Positions 6,041 to 6,565 of a stretch of DNA of 6,565 nucleotides are shown here, one piece after another. The position numbers and the translations under genes were made by a program. The first letter of the stretch is position 1; each line of letters starts with the position of its first letter. The notes below the pieces were generated by a model, which searched no databases, had not been told where the DNA came from, and worked only from the letters and a program-made list of their open reading frames with translations. This DNA is from Chitinophagaceae bacterium UBA3961 (GTDB lineage: Bacteria; Bacteroidota; Bacteroidia; Chitinophagales; Chitinophagaceae), in assembly GCA_002385265.1 (NCBI GenBank), contig DGDD01000019.1:1-6565 (forward strand), read 5' to 3'.

Positions 6041-6565
6041 TTACAACACTTCATTCAGTTTGGGGAGCAAGCTCAATATCTTATAGAAATGTTTCTTATA
6101 AAGCTTCTTGTTCACCTTATAGTAGTAGGCTCCTTTTCTAGAACTAGACTTATCTTTTTCATCTAGTTTACTCAACAAGCCAGTAGCCAGTAATTTTCGA
6201 GAGAAGTTCCTTTTATCTAATTCTTGTTGGTACACACTTTCAAACAAGTTGTGTAATTGAGGTAAGGTGAATTTTGCAGGCAATAGTTCGAATAGGATGG
6301 GATGCAATGCAGCAGCGTATTTCAGCTCCTGACGCGCTTTCTCCACCATCGCTTCATGATCAAATATTAATTTAGGAACCTGGTTCAACTTGAACCATTG
6401 CGCTTTGTACGATTGTGATAAAGGAGCTTGGTATTGTTGAATATCAATTAATGATTTATATGCTATTGAAATAGTACGGTCTTGTGGATCACGGCCCGGA
6501 TCGGTATAGCTGTGAAGCTGGGTAAGGTAAATACCAGACAATCCCGTGAGTTCTTCAAGAATACG
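6041..6565 (-). CDS. araR: AraR-like transcriptional regulator, degenerate Nudix domain plus winged helix (N-terminus cut by window edge)
   Basis: The frame is open from the window edge, giving 174 residues, and ends at TAA (6043-6041). The first visible residues RILEELTGL align with the end of the Nudix box (REUxEExGU), followed by the Nudix-fold segment YTDPGRDPQDRTISIAY typical of NrtR/AraR-like proteins. Two box glutamates are replaced (I2 and L6 of the visible part), which argues against a hydrolase. The C-terminal part (about residues 95-165), including LPAKFTLPQLHNLF, LDKRNFSRKL and a lysine-rich wing, is the winged-helix DNA-binding region of this family. The B. thetaiotaomicron AraR is a known relative: a Nudix-type regulator that binds DNA as a dimer and responds to L-arabinose. 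About 50 to 60 N-terminal residues are probably outside the window. A TTG at 6541 is internal to the Nudix fold and not the true start. The name rests on family and operon context. Confidence 0.88.
   Translation of the reverse strand, partial: RILEELTGLSGIYLTQLHSYTDPGRDPQDRTISIAYKSLIDIQQYQAPLSQSYKAQWFKLNQVPKLIFDHEAMVEKARQELKYAAALHPILFELLPAKFTLPQLHNLFESVYQQELDKRNFSRKLLATGLLSKLDEKDKSSSRKGAYYYKVNKKLYKKHFYKILSLLPKLNEVL

Noticed and set aside
6041..6541. Regulator starting at the TTG at 6541
   Set aside because: The frame remains open upstream and encodes the end of the Nudix box (RILEELTG), so the true start is beyond the window edge.

Overview
The window is a chromosomal L-arabinose catabolic locus from a member of the Bacteroidota, most likely in or near the Chitinophagaceae. 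The taxonomic reading rests on four things: a Nudix-type AraR regulator instead of an AraC-type or GntR-type one; a sodium/solute symporter (SSS) as sugar importer; a Bacteroidota-style -7 promoter element (TATCTTTA) with little Shine-Dalgarno sequence; and moderately AT-rich DNA. No genome-level comparison was possible, so the family is an inference.

All five genes lie on the minus strand. In transcription order (right to left) they are: the C-terminal part of an AraR-like Nudix/winged-helix regulator (6565 to 6041, N-terminus outside the window); a 237-bp regulatory gap with a promoter and a 23-bp dyad that looks like the AraR operator; araB ribulokinase (5803 to 4154); an unusual 310-bp gap; araD ribulose-5-phosphate 4-epimerase (3843 to 3142); a 9-bp gap; araA L-arabinose isomerase (3132 to 1645); a 126-bp gap with inverted and tandem repeats; and an SSS-family symporter (1518 to beyond position 1, C-terminus outside the window).

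The genes form a full uptake-to-pentose-phosphate route. The symporter imports the sugar with Na+, AraA makes L-ribulose, AraB phosphorylates it, and AraD epimerises L-ribulose 5-phosphate to D-xylulose 5-phosphate. All three enzymes are full length with their key residues intact. AraR probably represses from the dyad just upstream of araB and is released by L-arabinose, as known for the Bacteroides thetaiotaomicron AraR.

The coding content is ordinary and I see no new enzyme system. The less expected material is in the gaps: a 133-bp strand-biased tract (87% pyrimidine on the plus strand) with an 11-bp tandem repeat, beside a GC-rich CGCAGCG heptamer cluster, both between araB and araD; an 11-bp inverted repeat with a competing third arm before the symporter; a tandem pair of AT palindromes just after araA; and a long imperfect inverted repeat between araR and araB. 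No tRNA, rRNA, CRISPR array or insertion sequence was seen.
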